Notes: generated from the sequence alone by a model not told the origin. DNA of 64,000 bases from an uncultured Collinsella sp. (GCA_934668875.1 CAKUON010000007.1:62001-126000), one strand, 5' to 3'; positions 7,988 through 17,460 are shown, counted from the first letter of the stretch. Made by a program: numbers and translations.

Positions 7988-9202
7988 TTATGCGCTTACT
8001 TCAGCAGCGCTCGCCACTGTTTCGGGCAAATCGGCTTCGTCTTCTACCGCCTGCCCCTTCGCCGGCACCACGCCAAAGCAGTAGCTCAGCGCCGCAGACA
8101 CCGCAAATGCCACAACGCCGGCGGCGCAGCACCACAGCAGGTTCGAGATGCCGCCCGTGGCAAAGCCAATGACCATGAGGACATTCGTCATGCCGATGGT
8201 ATAGGCCGTAACGTGGCCCGCGGCTGCAACAAGGCCTCCGACGGCGCCGCCAATGGCCATGCACGTCAGGCACCTGCCATATTTAAAGCCGCAACCGTAC
8301 AGTGCCGGCTCGCTTACGCCACCAAGAACACCCGAGATTGAATAGCCCAGCATGAGCGCCTTCTCGTCCTTATCCGCAACGCGAAGCGACGCGCCAAAGG
8401 GCATGCCCCAAACGGCAAACGTTGCCATCGTCGCGGCGATCAGGATGCACGAATCCGTTCCCACACTCATAAACTGCGCATAGGCGAGCGATAGGACGAC
8501 GTTGCTGACGCCCGCGATCTTTAGGAACTCCCAGCCCGCGGCAAGCCCCATGAGCGTGAGCAGCGACACGATGCCACCGGAATTGCCAAGCATAAACATA
8601 AGCTGGCCCAACAGCATGCCCAGATAGCTGCCCGCCGGCGCCGTGATACACAGCGAAACAGGAACCATAACGAGCATGGTTGCAAACGGAACGAACGAAA
8701 ACGCCACGGCCTTGGGGATAACGCGCCGAAAGAAACACTCCACTCGCCATAGCACGGGCACCGAGATGAGAACCGGAATAACAGTCGTCGTGTAATCGTT
8801 GACCGGCGCGGGAAGCAACCCGTACACGGAAGTCATCGATGCCCCCGTCGTCGATACGGTATCGACAAGCCTGAGCAGATCGGGCGCAATCAATACGCCG
8901 CCCAACATCATGCCCAACTGCTCCGAGCAACCGAGCTGGCGGGCGGCGGCCCAGCCAAGATAAATGGGCAAAAAGTAGTAGCCGGCGTTATAGAGCCAAC
9001 TGTAGAACAGGCGATAGATTTCGGAATCGGCAGACCACAGGCCCAGCATGCCTTCGCCCATAATGACGGCGACGGTGCGGAACAACGCCGCGCAGACAAT
9101 AAACGGCAGCGCCGACATCATGCTTTTGGACAGATAGTCCACCACGGCCATGGCGTTTGATGAAGCCGTCGTTGTAAACGAGGTGTTAGAAACTTGTGGC
9201 AT
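7988..9202 (-). CDS. PTS sugar transporter subunit IIC (glucose/beta-glucoside/sucrose type), stand-alone
   Basis: 404 residues from the ATG at 9202 (AAAGG site 6-7 bases upstream); a longer open frame to 9472 runs into the opposite face of accDA and is not used. About ten hydrophobic segments. The stretches LPFIVCAALFRTVAVIMGEG, GASLRVADKDEKALMLGYSISGVLGGVSEPALYG and GGISNLLW resemble IIC domains of the glucoside/sucrose/trehalose family. No IIB or IIA domain is fused or adjacent, so it must borrow partners; a IIA-Glc gene lies at 46.2 kb. The sugar is unknown. It follows accDA by 40 bases. Confidence 0.85.
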   Translation of the reverse strand: MPQVSNTSFTTTASSNAMAVVDYLSKSMMSALPFIVCAALFRTVAVIMGEGMLGLWSADSEIYRLFYSWLYNAGYYFLPIYLGWAAARQLGCSEQLGMMLGGVLIAPDLLRLVDTVSTTGASMTSVYGLLPAPVNDYTTTVIPVLISVPVLWRVECFFRRVIPKAVAFSFVPFATMLVMVPVSLCITAPAGSYLGMLLGQLMFMLGNSGGIVSLLTLMGLAAGWEFLKIAGVSNVVLSLAYAQFMSVGTDSCILIAATMATFAVWGMPFGASLRVADKDEKALMLGYSISGVLGGVSEPALYGCGFKYGRCLTCMAIGGAVGGLVAAAGHVTAYTIGMTNVLMVIGFATGGISNLLWCCAAGVVAFAVSAALSYCFGVVPAKGQAVEDEADLPETVASAAEVSA

Positions 9203-9242
9203 GGAACGCCTTTCCCAATGTGACATGCGGACTGTCCCTTTG

Positions 9243-10967
9243 TCACATCGTGCGGTACTGACCGATTGCGCGGTACTTTTCGTAGCGGAGGTTTGTGAGG
9301 GTCGCGTCGTCGAGCTGCTCAAGCGTATCGAAGGCATCAAATGCCGAGGACATGACGGCACCGGCGATCTCCTCATGCGACAGGCCCCTATCGTCAACAA
9401 TGCCGTCGATAATGCCGAGTGCCAGCAGATCGGAAGCCGTGAGCTTAAGCGCCTCGGCGGCCTCATCCGCACGCTCGGTGTCCTTCCACAGGATCGACGC
9501 GCATGCCTCGGGGCTCACGACCGAATAGGCCGAGCTCGAGAGCATCAGGATGCGGTCGGCCACGGACAGCGCCAGCGCGCCACCAGAGCCACCCTCGCCT
9601 GTCACCACCGAGACAATCGGCGTCTTAAGGCCGCTCATCTCCATGAGATTCTGGGCAATCGCCTCGCCCTGACCGCGCTCCTCGGCGCCGATACCGCAGA
9701 ACGCGCCCGAGGTATCGACCAGGCACAGGACCGGTCGTCCAAACTTCTCGGCCTGACGCATCAGGCGTCGTGCCTTGCGATAACCCTCGGGATGCGCCAT
9801 ACCAAAGTTGCGGCGCATGCGCTCTTTGGTCGTGGTGCCGCGCTCGATGGCGATAACCGTCACAAGGCGCCCGTCTTTCCAGCCAATGCCACCCACCACG
9901 GCGGCGTCGTCGCCAAAGTAGCGGTCGCCATGCAGCTCCACAAATCCGTCCAGCCCCAGCGAGATCATCTCGCCCGCCGTGGCACGATCCGCCGAGCGGG
10001 TCTGCTTGACGATCTCGAGCGCCGTTTTTGGCGCGGGCGTGCGCTTAAACAGATGTCCCAGCTTTTTGCCACGACGCCCCGTATGCACGATCTCGTGCGG
10101 TGCGCCCAGTCCAGGCGCGTGTCCTTCGTGCAGCGCCAACAGTTCGCCCACCGTGAGCGCGATCTCGCCACGCGGTACGACCGCATCGCAAAAGCCGTGC
10201 TCCAGCAAAAACTCAGAGCGTTGGAATCCCTTGGGCAGGCGTTTGTGCATGTTCTGCTCGATCACGCGCGGGCCGGCAAACGCCGTCAGGGCATCGGGCT
10301 CGGCTAGGATGATGTCGCCCTCCATGGCAAAGCTCGCAGTCACGCCACCGGTCGTGGGATCGGTGAGCACCGTGATGTACAGGCCGCCGGCCTCGCCATG
10401 ACGTCTAACCGCCGCAGAGATCTTGGCCATCTGCATGAGCGAGGTCACGCCCTCTTGCATGCGGGCGCCGCCCGACACGGTAAAGCCGACGACCGGCAGT
10501 CCCAGCTCGGTTGCGCGCTCAAAGACGCGGCAAATCTTCTCGCCCACCACGGAACCCATCGAGCCCATCATAAAGTTGGCGTTCATAAAGAAGAGCGCCG
10601 TATCGCAGCCGCAGATTTTGCCCCTGCCGCACACAACGGCATCGCGCTCGCCCGAACGTTCGCACGCGCTCTTAAGCTTGTCGGCATAACCGGGAAACGA
10701 GAGGAAGTCCTCTGACGCCAGATTGGCATCCCATTCCTCAAAGGTACCCGCGTCGACCGTCATGCGCACGCGCGCGCGACCGCTCACGCGAAAGTGTTTG
10801 CCGCAACGAGGGCAGACCTCGAGGTTGTCGTGCAGGCGTGCCTCATCGATCACACGGCGGCACTCCGGGCACTTGACAAACACGTGGCGCGCGGGAAACT
10901 CGGCGCATGACTCGGTCATCGGCCCCTCAAGGACATTGACCGTCTTCGCTTTTCTATTCATCAGCAT
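9243..10967 (-). CDS. accDA: Acetyl-CoA carboxylase carboxyltransferase, beta-alpha fusion
   Basis: 574 residues joining the beta subunit (AccD, about residues 1-290) to the alpha subunit (AccA, about 300-574), which most bacteria encode separately. It transfers the carboxyl group from biotin-AccB to acetyl-CoA, giving malonyl-CoA. The AccD part begins with a zinc finger, CPECRRV then CPRCGKHF (residues about 34-56). AccA shows GGIGWKDGRLVTVI and the crotonase-fold TGEGGSGGAL. The start overlaps the end of accC by 14 bases. The stop codon lies in a small inverted repeat (ATGTGAC/GTCACAT) running into the leader of the IIC gene. Confidence 0.96.
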   Translation of the reverse strand: MLMNRKAKTVNVLEGPMTESCAEFPARHVFVKCPECRRVIDEARLHDNLEVCPRCGKHFRVSGRARVRMTVDAGTFEEWDANLASEDFLSFPGYADKLKSACERSGERDAVVCGRGKICGCDTALFFMNANFMMGSMGSVVGEKICRVFERATELGLPVVGFTVSGGARMQEGVTSLMQMAKISAAVRRHGEAGGLYITVLTDPTTGGVTASFAMEGDIILAEPDALTAFAGPRVIEQNMHKRLPKGFQRSEFLLEHGFCDAVVPRGEIALTVGELLALHEGHAPGLGAPHEIVHTGRRGKKLGHLFKRTPAPKTALEIVKQTRSADRATAGEMISLGLDGFVELHGDRYFGDDAAVVGGIGWKDGRLVTVIAIERGTTTKERMRRNFGMAHPEGYRKARRLMRQAEKFGRPVLCLVDTSGAFCGIGAEERGQGEAIAQNLMEMSGLKTPIVSVVTGEGGSGGALALSVADRILMLSSSAYSVVSPEACASILWKDTERADEAAEALKLTASDLLALGIIDGIVDDRGLSHEEIAGAVMSSAFDAFDTLEQLDDATLTNLRYEKYRAIGQYRTM

Positions 10968-12297
10968 AGAGATGCCCCATCAGATCGGTGTGATACATGC
11001 CCGACAAGAACTCATCGTTTGCCAGCACGTCGAGCTGAAGCTCGCTGTTCTCGCTCACGCCTTCGATCACGAGCTCGCCCAGGGCCGAGCGCATCTTGCG
11101 AATGGCACCGTCGCGCGTAGGCGCGCACACGATGAGCTTACCGAGCATGGAGTCGTAGTACGGCGGAACGGCAGCACCGGTAAACATGGCCGAATCCCAG
11201 CGCACGCGCGGGCCACCCGGCACACGCAGCGTGGTGACTGTTCCGCACGACGGAAGGAAGTCCGGCGTCTCGGCATTGATGCGGCACTCCATGGCGTGGT
11301 TGCGGACCGGCACGTCCTCTTGCTCAAACGGCAGGGGCTGGCCGGCCGCCACGCGCAGCTGCCACTTAACCAGGTCGGTATCGGTCACAAACTCCGTGAC
11401 CGGATGCTCCACCTGCAAGCGCGTGTTCATTTCCATAAAGTAGAAATTGCCGTCATCCGAGTACAGGAATTCGATGGTGCCGGCGCCCTCGTAGCCAACG
11501 GCTCGCGCCAAGTCGCGCGCGGCCTTATGCATGCGCGCACGAATGTCGTCGTGCCCGTCGAGGCACGGTGCAGGACTCTCCTCGATCAGCTTTTGGTTAC
11601 GACGCTGCACCGAGCACTCGCGCTCGCCGAGCGAAAAGACATGGCCCTGTTTATCAGCCATAATCTGCACCTCGACATGGTGCGCCGGCGCTACGAACTT
11701 TTCCATATAACATTCGCCGTCGCCAAAAACGGCCTCGCCCTCGGCGCGTGCCTCAATAAAGGCCTTAGCCGCATCTTCCACGCGCTCGACCTTGCGAATG
11801 CCGCGACCGCCACCGCCGGCACGCGCCTTAATGAGCACGGGGCAGCCAATGCGCTCGGCCTCGGCCGTTGCCTCCTCGGGACTTTTGAGCAAATCGCAGC
11901 CCGGCACGATGGGCACGCCCGCCGCGGCAGCCGTTCGACGTGCGGCGTCCTTGTCGCCCATGCTGTCGATCACCTCGGCCGAAGGACCGACAAACGCCAA
12001 GCCATACTTGTCGCAGTCGCGCACGAAGCTCGCCTTCTCGGAAAAGAAGCCATAGCCGGGATGAATTGCCTTAGCTCCCGACTTTACGGCACAGGTGAGC
12101 ACTGCATCGTCGTTGAGGTAGCTCTCGGCAAGACGCGGGCCGCCGATACAATACGCCTCGTCGGCAAGCTGCACGTGCAGCGCGTCCGCGTCGGCCGTGG
12201 AATAAACGGCGACGGTCTTGATGCCCATATCGCGGCACGCGCGGATAACACGGACCGCGACTTCGCCGCGGTTGGCGATGAGCACTTTGTCGAACAT
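10954..12297 (-). CDS. accC: Acetyl-CoA carboxylase, biotin carboxylase subunit
   Basis: 447 residues from ATG 12297 (MFDKVLIANRGEVAVRV), preceded by AAGGAAGG; the longer open frame to 12516 is rejected because it would overlap fabZ. AccC uses ATP and bicarbonate to carboxylate the biotin on AccB. The ATP-grasp domain has the glycine loop AGGGGRGIRKV and the catalytic MEMNTRLQVEHPVTE motif. Overlaps accDA by 14 bases, as expected for equimolar subunits. Gene order accB-fabZ-accC-accD-accA matches streptococcal FASII clusters. Confidence 0.97.
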   Translation of the reverse strand: MFDKVLIANRGEVAVRVIRACRDMGIKTVAVYSTADADALHVQLADEAYCIGGPRLAESYLNDDAVLTCAVKSGAKAIHPGYGFFSEKASFVRDCDKYGLAFVGPSAEVIDSMGDKDAARRTAAAAGVPIVPGCDLLKSPEEATAEAERIGCPVLIKARAGGGGRGIRKVERVEDAAKAFIEARAEGEAVFGDGECYMEKFVAPAHHVEVQIMADKQGHVFSLGERECSVQRRNQKLIEESPAPCLDGHDDIRARMHKAARDLARAVGYEGAGTIEFLYSDDGNFYFMEMNTRLQVEHPVTEFVTDTDLVKWQLRVAAGQPLPFEQEDVPVRNHAMECRINAETPDFLPSCGTVTTLRVPGGPRVRWDSAMFTGAAVPPYYDSMLGKLIVCAPTRDGAIRKMRSALGELVIEGVSENSELQLDVLANDEFLSGMYHTDLMGHLYADE

Positions 12298-12307
12298 GAA
12301 GCCTTCC

Positions 12308-12730
12308 TTAACTTTCGTGCATGAGTGCAAAAGACATATCGGCGCGGCAGCAAACCTCACCGTTGACGCTCGCGGTACCCGTCGCAAAGCGGAACGGCCC
12401 GCGCGCACGCGTGATGGTGCACACCAGATCAACCGTGTCGCCCGGGCGAACCGGACGCTTAAAGCGCACCTTATCGAGGCTCGTATAGAACGGCGTCGCG
12501 CCGTGCGCCTCCTCATCGCCCATCAGCAGCACGCAGCAGTTCTGGGCGAGCATCTCGCACTGAATCACGCCGGGGACGACCGGGTTTCCCGGAAAATGCC
12601 CCTGCAAAAAGTACTCGTCGCCCGTAATCGTGATCTTGCCGTGAGCCTCATCGCCCACCAGCTCGGCTTCGTCGAGCAAAAGCATCGGCTCGCGATGCGG
12701 CAACAGCTTCTTGAGCTCTTCTTTATTCAT
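12308..12730 (-). CDS. fabZ: 3-hydroxyacyl-ACP dehydratase FabZ
   Basis: 140 residues. FabZ removes water from 3-hydroxyacyl-ACP to give trans-2-enoyl-ACP. The hot-dog fold signature LPHREPMLLLD and the catalytic GHFPGNPVVPGVIQCEM (His and Glu) are intact. The ATG at 12730 is chosen because AGGTGA lies 5 bases upstream; a GTG nine bases earlier overlaps the accB stop codon. No FabA-type or FabM isomerase is seen in this cluster, so how unsaturated chains would arise is not evident from this window. Confidence 0.96.
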   Translation of the reverse strand: MNKEELKKLLPHREPMLLLDEAELVGDEAHGKITITGDEYFLQGHFPGNPVVPGVIQCEMLAQNCCVLLMGDEEAHGATPFYTSLDKVRFKRPVRPGDTVDLVCTITRARGPFRFATGTASVNGEVCCRADMSFALMHES

Positions 12731-12739
12731 GGATATCAC

Positions 12740-13216
12740 CTATCCGATCCTCATGAGGCAGCTGCCAAACTCCACGAGGTCGCCGTCGGCCACGCAGATC
12801 TCGAGCACCTCGCCATCCGCCTCTGCCGTCACCTCGTTGAGAACCTTCATGGCCTCGATGATGCAGAGGGTCTCGCCGGCCTTGACCTTGGAGCCCACGC
12901 GCACAAACGGCTCGTCGCCCGGCGCCGGGGCAGCATAGAAAACGCCGACCATGGGAGCGGTTACCTCGGTGCCCTTGATCTCCGGTGCGGCGGCGGGCCC
13001 CTGCGCGGCGGGCTCCGGCGCGGCGGCAGGCGTGGCGACAGGAGCCACCGCCGGAGCGGTCACGGCACCCGGCATAGGCATGGGCACGGCAACCGGCCGC
13101 GCTGCACTCGCGCGCTCGAGTTCGACCGCGGTGCCATCGGGCTCCTCAACACGCACGCGCGTGAGGCCGCGGTCCTCCATCACATCGGCTATCTCGGCAA
13201 GTCTTTTGGAATCCAT
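12740..13216 (-). CDS. accB: Biotin carboxyl carrier protein of acetyl-CoA carboxylase
   Basis: 158 residues: a short N-terminal domain, an Ala/Pro/Val-rich flexible linker (about residues 40-85) and a C-terminal biotinyl domain. The biotinylated lysine is Lys124 in the EAMKVLNEV motif (usual form EAMKM or EAMKV). It carries carboxybiotin between AccC and AccDA. BirA at 18.6 kb, divergent to this operon, is the obvious modifying enzyme. Start ATG, two bases after the fabF stop. Confidence 0.97.
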   Translation of the reverse strand: MDSKRLAEIADVMEDRGLTRVRVEEPDGTAVELERASAARPVAVPMPMPGAVTAPAVAPVATPAAAPEPAAQGPAAAPEIKGTEVTAPMVGVFYAAPAPGDEPFVRVGSKVKAGETLCIIEAMKVLNEVTAEADGEVLEICVADGDLVEFGSCLMRIG

Positions 13217-13219
13217 GCT

Positions 13220-14467
13220 CTAGCTCCTCGTATATCTACGCAGCGCGATGGCGGCGTTGTGCCCGCCAAAGCCCAGGTTGGTCGAAAGCGCCCAGGTGAG
13301 GTCGGCGCGAACCGCTCGATTAGGCGTATAGTCAAGATCGCAGGCGGGATCGGGCGTGTGGTAGTTAATGGTCGGGGGCACCACGCCCTGCTCGAGCGCC
13401 ATGGCGCAGGCCATGACCTCGATGGCACCCGTGGCACCGATCATGTGCCCGGTCATCGACTTGGTTGACGAGACGTGCGCGGCGCGTGCCGCGTCCTCGC
13501 CGAGCGCACGCTTAATGCCCGCCGTCTCGGACGAATCGTTGAGTTTGGTCGAGGTGCCGTGGGCGTTGATGTAGAGGCCCTCGGAAGGCTTGACGTCGCC
13601 CTCGGCTACCGCCAGCGATATCGCACGGGCAATGCCGGCGGCATCGGGGTCGGGGCTCGTAATGTGATAGGCATCATCGGTGTTGCCGTAGCCCACGACC
13701 TCGGCATAAATGTGCGCACCGCGCGCCTGCGCATGCTCCATGCTCTCGAGTACCAGCACGCAGGCGCCCTCACCCATCACAAAGCCATCGCGGTCTGCGT
13801 CGAACGGGCGGCAGGCCGTCGCGGGATCGGGGTTGGTGGTCAATGCGCGGCAGGACGTAAAGCCTGCAACAGCATCGGGGATAATGGCCGCCTCGGCACC
13901 GCCCGCGAGGATCGCGTCGGCATAGCCGTGCTTGATGGCGCGGAACGCCTCGCCCACCGCATGGGCAGACGTCGCGCAAGCGGTCACGACGGGCAGGGTC
14001 GGTCCCTTTGCCTTGTGACGGATTGCGATATTGCCCGATGCCATGTTGGGGATCATCATCGCAATCATGTAAGGCGATGCGCGGCGGGGCCCACGGTCGG
14101 CGATCGTATGGACGTTGTCGACGAGCGTCTGCATGCCGCCCACGCCCGAGCCCACGTAGACGCCCAGGCGCTCACGATCGATGGCGCCTTCGACATCAAA
14201 GCCCGCATCGTGCATTGCCTCGTCCGAAGCCGCCATCGCAAACTGAACGCAGGGGTCCAGATGCTTGGCATCACGCTTGCCAAAGTACTCGTTGCCGTCA
14301 AAGCCCTTGACCTCGGCCGCCACCTTGACGGCAAACGCATCGGTATCGAAGTGCGTGATCGGGCCGATGCCGCACGTCCCGGCGCACATGGCCGCCCAGG
14401 TGGCAAGCGCAGTGTTGCCGAGCGGCGATACGGCACCTATGCCAGTGATTGCAACTCTCTGTTCCAT
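13220..14467 (-). CDS. fabF: 3-oxoacyl-ACP synthase II (FabF)
   Basis: 415 residues from the ATG at 14467 (AGGAG six bases upstream); an adjacent ATG at 14470 is also possible. FabF elongates acyl-ACP with malonyl-ACP. The Cys-His-His triad is visible: VTACATSAHAVGEAF (nucleophile Cys), HGTSTKLND, and SMTGHMIGATGAIE. Start MEQRVAITGIGAVSPLGN is typical. Located between fabG and accB in the FASII operon. Confidence 0.97.
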   Translation of the reverse strand: MEQRVAITGIGAVSPLGNTALATWAAMCAGTCGIGPITHFDTDAFAVKVAAEVKGFDGNEYFGKRDAKHLDPCVQFAMAASDEAMHDAGFDVEGAIDRERLGVYVGSGVGGMQTLVDNVHTIADRGPRRASPYMIAMMIPNMASGNIAIRHKAKGPTLPVVTACATSAHAVGEAFRAIKHGYADAILAGGAEAAIIPDAVAGFTSCRALTTNPDPATACRPFDADRDGFVMGEGACVLVLESMEHAQARGAHIYAEVVGYGNTDDAYHITSPDPDAAGIARAISLAVAEGDVKPSEGLYINAHGTSTKLNDSSETAGIKRALGEDAARAAHVSSTKSMTGHMIGATGAIEVMACAMALEQGVVPPTINYHTPDPACDLDYTPNRAVRADLTWALSTNLGFGGHNAAIALRRYTRS

Positions 14468-14506
14468 CATGGTCTCCTCATCCAAGCCGTTCTTCGGCCC
14501 TGGTTT

Positions 14507-15280
14507 CTACATCGCCATTCCGCCGTCAACACGTACGACCTCGCCCGTAATGTAGGCAGCCGCATCGCTCGCCAAAAAGCGCACCACACCGGCCACTTCC
14601 TCGGGGCGCGCCATGCGCTTTAGGGGAATCTGCTCCTCGGTTGCCGCGCGAACCTTCTCCGAGAGCTTTGCCGTCATATCCGTCTCGACAAACCCGGGGG
14701 CGACAGCGTTCACTCGTACGCCGCGGGGCGCAAGCTCGCGCGCCACCGCCTTGGTCAGGCCGATCACGCCCGCCTTGGAGGCAGCGTAGTTGACTTGCCC
14801 GGCATTGCCCATCAGGCCCACGACCGAGCTCATGTTGACAACGCAGCCGCCGCGTTGACGCATAAAGGTCTTGGTGAGCGCGCGCGTCATATTGAATGTT
14901 CCCTTGAGATTGACATCGAGCACGCGATCGAAAGCATCGTCGCCCATACGCATGAGCAGGCCGTCGCGCGTGATGCCGGCGTTGTTGACGAGCGCCCAAA
15001 TGGAGCCAAAGTCGTTGAGGACCGCTTCCACGCACGCGTTGGCGGCAGCGGGGTCGGCCACGTCGCATTGATATGCGCGTGCCGCGGCGCCAACCGCCTT
15101 GCAGGCTTTGCACGTCTCGCGCGCCGCATCGACGCTACCGGCATAGACGACGGCGATATCAAAGCCGTCCTCCGCCAGACCGACAGCGCAGGCGCGGCCG
15201 ATACCCCGCGAGCCACCCGTAACCAGTGCCACGCGACGTGAGTCGTTGCGCTCGAGCGCGCCGTTGTTCAAGTTGCCCAT
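14507..15280 (-). CDS. fabG: 3-oxoacyl-ACP reductase FabG
   Basis: 257 residues, short-chain dehydrogenase fold. NADPH-binding TGGSRGIGRA near residue 21, NNAG at about 98, catalytic Ser in NMSSVVG and the YAASK tetrad. It reduces 3-oxoacyl-ACP to the 3-hydroxy form. The N-terminus has about 12 extra residues before the Rossmann strand compared with E. coli FabG; the ATG at 15280 has GAAAGGAAT directly upstream, which supports it. Follows fabD by 30 bases. Confidence 0.96.
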   Translation of the reverse strand: MGNLNNGALERNDSRRVALVTGGSRGIGRACAVGLAEDGFDIAVVYAGSVDAARETCKACKAVGAAARAYQCDVADPAAANACVEAVLNDFGSIWALVNNAGITRDGLLMRMGDDAFDRVLDVNLKGTFNMTRALTKTFMRQRGGCVVNMSSVVGLMGNAGQVNYAASKAGVIGLTKAVARELAPRGVRVNAVAPGFVETDMTAKLSEKVRAATEEQIPLKRMARPEEVAGVVRFLASDAAAYITGEVVRVDGGMAM

Positions 15281-15310
15281 GTCATTCCTTTCGGGTTACA
15301 GCCCTGTGGA

Positions 15311-16237
15311 CTATGCGAGCTCGTCGGCAATAGCTGCGACCCGCTCGGCCGTTTCGCACGAATACACGCGAACGTCACTCAGCGTACGCTTGACCAGGCC
15401 CGACAGTGTTTTGCCGGGGCCGACCTCAATAAACGTGTCGATGCCCTGACCCTGCAGAGCATGCAGTGTGTCGACCCAGCGCACGGCATGACTCACCTGG
15501 TTGGCCAAGACATCCGATGCCGTCTGGGGGTCCGCCGGATAGGGCGCCGCCGTCATATTTGCCATAACCGGAATCAGCAGTGGGGACGGCGCGTGACTGG
15601 CCTCGATATATGCAGCAAGGCCACAGGTCGCCTCGGCCATATAGGGGCTATGGAATGCACCGGACACCGCGACCTTCATGGCCCGGCCACCAGCCTCTTT
15701 TACCAGGACGTCGAGGGCCTGCAACGCATCGGGCGCTCCGGCCACAACCGTCTGCTGCGGGCTGTTGTAGTTGACCGGCCAGCAGTCCTCGCCTGCCTGT
15801 TTTGCCAGGCCCTCGACCTGCGCCGCATCGAGTTTGATGACGGCGCGCATGCCGCCGGGGTGACGCTCGGCCGCCGTGGCCATCAATGCCGCGCGCTCAC
15901 ATACGAGCTCAAAACCCGCTCGCGTATCGAATGCCCCCGCAAAGGTGAGTGCAGCGACCTCGCCCAGCGAGAATCCCGCACAAGCGGCAGGCACCACGCC
16001 GCGCTCGCGCAGGGCGACGGCAACTGCCAAGTCGTGCACGAACACGCAAGGCTGCGTGTTCTCGGTCTGTGAGAGCTCCTCCTTTGAGGCGCTCCGGCAC
16101 TGCTCGCTGGTCCCCGGGCGCACCTCGTCGGCAATGGCGAACACCTCGGCGGCCGCCGGCGATGCTTCGATGAGCTCGACGCCCATCGCGGGATGCTGGG
16201 CACCCTGGCCGGCAAACAGAAACGCTACGCTACCCAT
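15311..16237 (-). CDS. fabD: Malonyl-CoA:ACP transacylase FabD
   Basis: 308 residues from ATG 16237 (MGSVAFLFAGQGAQ), overlapping the end of fabK by 13 bases; the longer frame to 16339 lies wholly inside fabK and is rejected. FabD loads malonate onto ACP. The nucleophile serine is in GFSLGEVAAL (usually GHSLGE; Phe replaces His beside the catalytic Ser), and the catalytic His in VSGAFHSPYM. Family-typical length. Confidence 0.96.
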   Translation of the reverse strand: MGSVAFLFAGQGAQHPAMGVELIEASPAAAEVFAIADEVRPGTSEQCRSASKEELSQTENTQPCVFVHDLAVAVALRERGVVPAACAGFSLGEVAALTFAGAFDTRAGFELVCERAALMATAAERHPGGMRAVIKLDAAQVEGLAKQAGEDCWPVNYNSPQQTVVAGAPDALQALDVLVKEAGGRAMKVAVSGAFHSPYMAEATCGLAAYIEASHAPSPLLIPVMANMTAAPYPADPQTASDVLANQVSHAVRWVDTLHALQGQGIDTFIEVGPGKTLSGLVKRTLSDVRVYSCETAERVAAIADELA

Positions 16238-17172
16238 GCGGACGCACCCTTCAGGACGTGCTCGGCGCCATCGACCAGATCGTCGACGATTTCGCGTGCG
16301 CTCTGGCGTTCGTTGACCATGCCGGCAATCTGTCCGCACAAATACGAGCCCTCTTCGTAATTACCGTCCTTGGCGGCTTTACGAAGCGCGCCCGTGCCCA
16401 TGGCCTCGAGCTCCTCGGGGCTTGCGCCCGCCGCCTCGTTCTTGGCATACGCGTTGGTGAAGGGGCTCTTGAGGGCGCGAACCGGATGTCCCGTCGAGCG
16501 ACCGGTCGCACGAGTCGACGTGTCGCCCGCTTTGAGCACCAGCTCTTTGTACTGTTCGGATACGGTGCACTCGTTTGCGACCAGAAAGCGTGTTCCCACC
16601 TGGACGCCGGCGGCGCCGAGCATAAAGGCCGCCGCCACGCCGCGACCATCGGCGATGCCGCCAGCCGCAACCACGGGAATATCGGCCGCATCGACAACCT
16701 GCGGGACAAGCGCCATCGTCGAGGTCTCGCCAATATGGCCGCCTGATTCGGTGCCCTCGGCAACCACGGCAGTGGCTCCGCGACGCGCCACGAGACGAGC
16801 CAGCGCCACCGAGGCAACGACCGGGATGACCTTGATGCCTGCCTCGTTCCACGCCTTCATGTACTTGGTGGGATTGCCGGCGCCGGTCACCACAACGGGC
16901 ACCTGCTCATCAATCACCACTTGTGCGACCTCGTCGACAAACGGGCTCATGAGCATAACGTTGACACCAAAGGGCTTATCCGTCTTGGCGCGCAGCTCGT
17001 GAATCTGATCGCGCAGCCAGTTTGCATCGGCATTCATGGCCGCGATAATGCCTAAGCCGCCCGCCTCGGACACGGCAGATGCCAGCGAGGCGTCGGCAAT
17101 CCAGGCCATGCCACCCTGGAATACGGGCTTTTCGATGCCGAGCAGATCGCAGAGAGGAGACTTGAGCATCAC
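16225..17172 (-). CDS. fabK: Enoyl-ACP reductase II FabK (FMN-dependent)
   Basis: 315 residues. FabK is the flavin-dependent enoyl-ACP reductase first described in Streptococcus pneumoniae; it performs the last step of each elongation cycle and is insensitive to triclosan, unlike FabI. TIM-barrel features of the nitronate monooxygenase-like superfamily are seen: PVFQGGMAWIAD, AGGLGIIAAMN, GTESGGHIGE (FMN phosphate/active region) and AAGGIADGRGV. No FabI-type gene is in the window. It sits between acpP and fabD, the streptococcal arrangement. Confidence 0.95.
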   Translation of the reverse strand: MMLKSPLCDLLGIEKPVFQGGMAWIADASLASAVSEAGGLGIIAAMNADANWLRDQIHELRAKTDKPFGVNVMLMSPFVDEVAQVVIDEQVPVVVTGAGNPTKYMKAWNEAGIKVIPVVASVALARLVARRGATAVVAEGTESGGHIGETSTMALVPQVVDAADIPVVAAGGIADGRGVAAAFMLGAAGVQVGTRFLVANECTVSEQYKELVLKAGDTSTRATGRSTGHPVRALKSPFTNAYAKNEAAGASPEELEAMGTGALRKAAKDGNYEEGSYLCGQIAGMVNERQSAREIVDDLVDGAEHVLKGASAWVA

Positions 17173-17408
17173 TACTTCTCCAATGCCGCCTCGACCGTAT
17201 CGACAAACTCGCCGACCGTCTTGGGGTTCTCCTCGGTATCGAGCTCAATGCCAAACTCGTCCTCGACGGCAACGAGGATCTCGACGGTACCCAGACTGTC
17301 GAGACCAATCTCCTCGAGCGTGGACTCGGGCTTCATCTCGACGTCGTCAAGGCCAGCGGTCTCGCGGATAACGTCGCAAACGCGCTCGAAGGTCTTCTGA
17401 TCTGCCAT
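17172..17408 (-). CDS. acpP: Acyl carrier protein
   Basis: 78 residues, acidic, four-helix carrier. The phosphopantetheine site is Ser38 in GLDSLGTVE, a variant of the common DSLD/DSLT motif. It carries all fatty-acyl intermediates. ATG start behind AGGAG; the stop codon overlaps the fabK start by one base. Located directly after fabH. Confidence 0.96.
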   Translation of the reverse strand: MADQKTFERVCDVIRETAGLDDVEMKPESTLEEIGLDSLGTVEILVAVEDEFGIELDTEENPKTVGEFVDTVEAALEK

Positions 17409-17460
17409 GGTAGTTCTCCTTTGTTTGTGCCCTAGGGGCGTTTTTATTTCCTATGTGCGA

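Noticed and set aside
9203..9472. N-terminal extension of the PTS IIC protein
   Set aside because: The extension is encoded by the accDA region in another frame and is Arg/Ser-rich; the ATG at 9202 has a proper ribosome-binding site.
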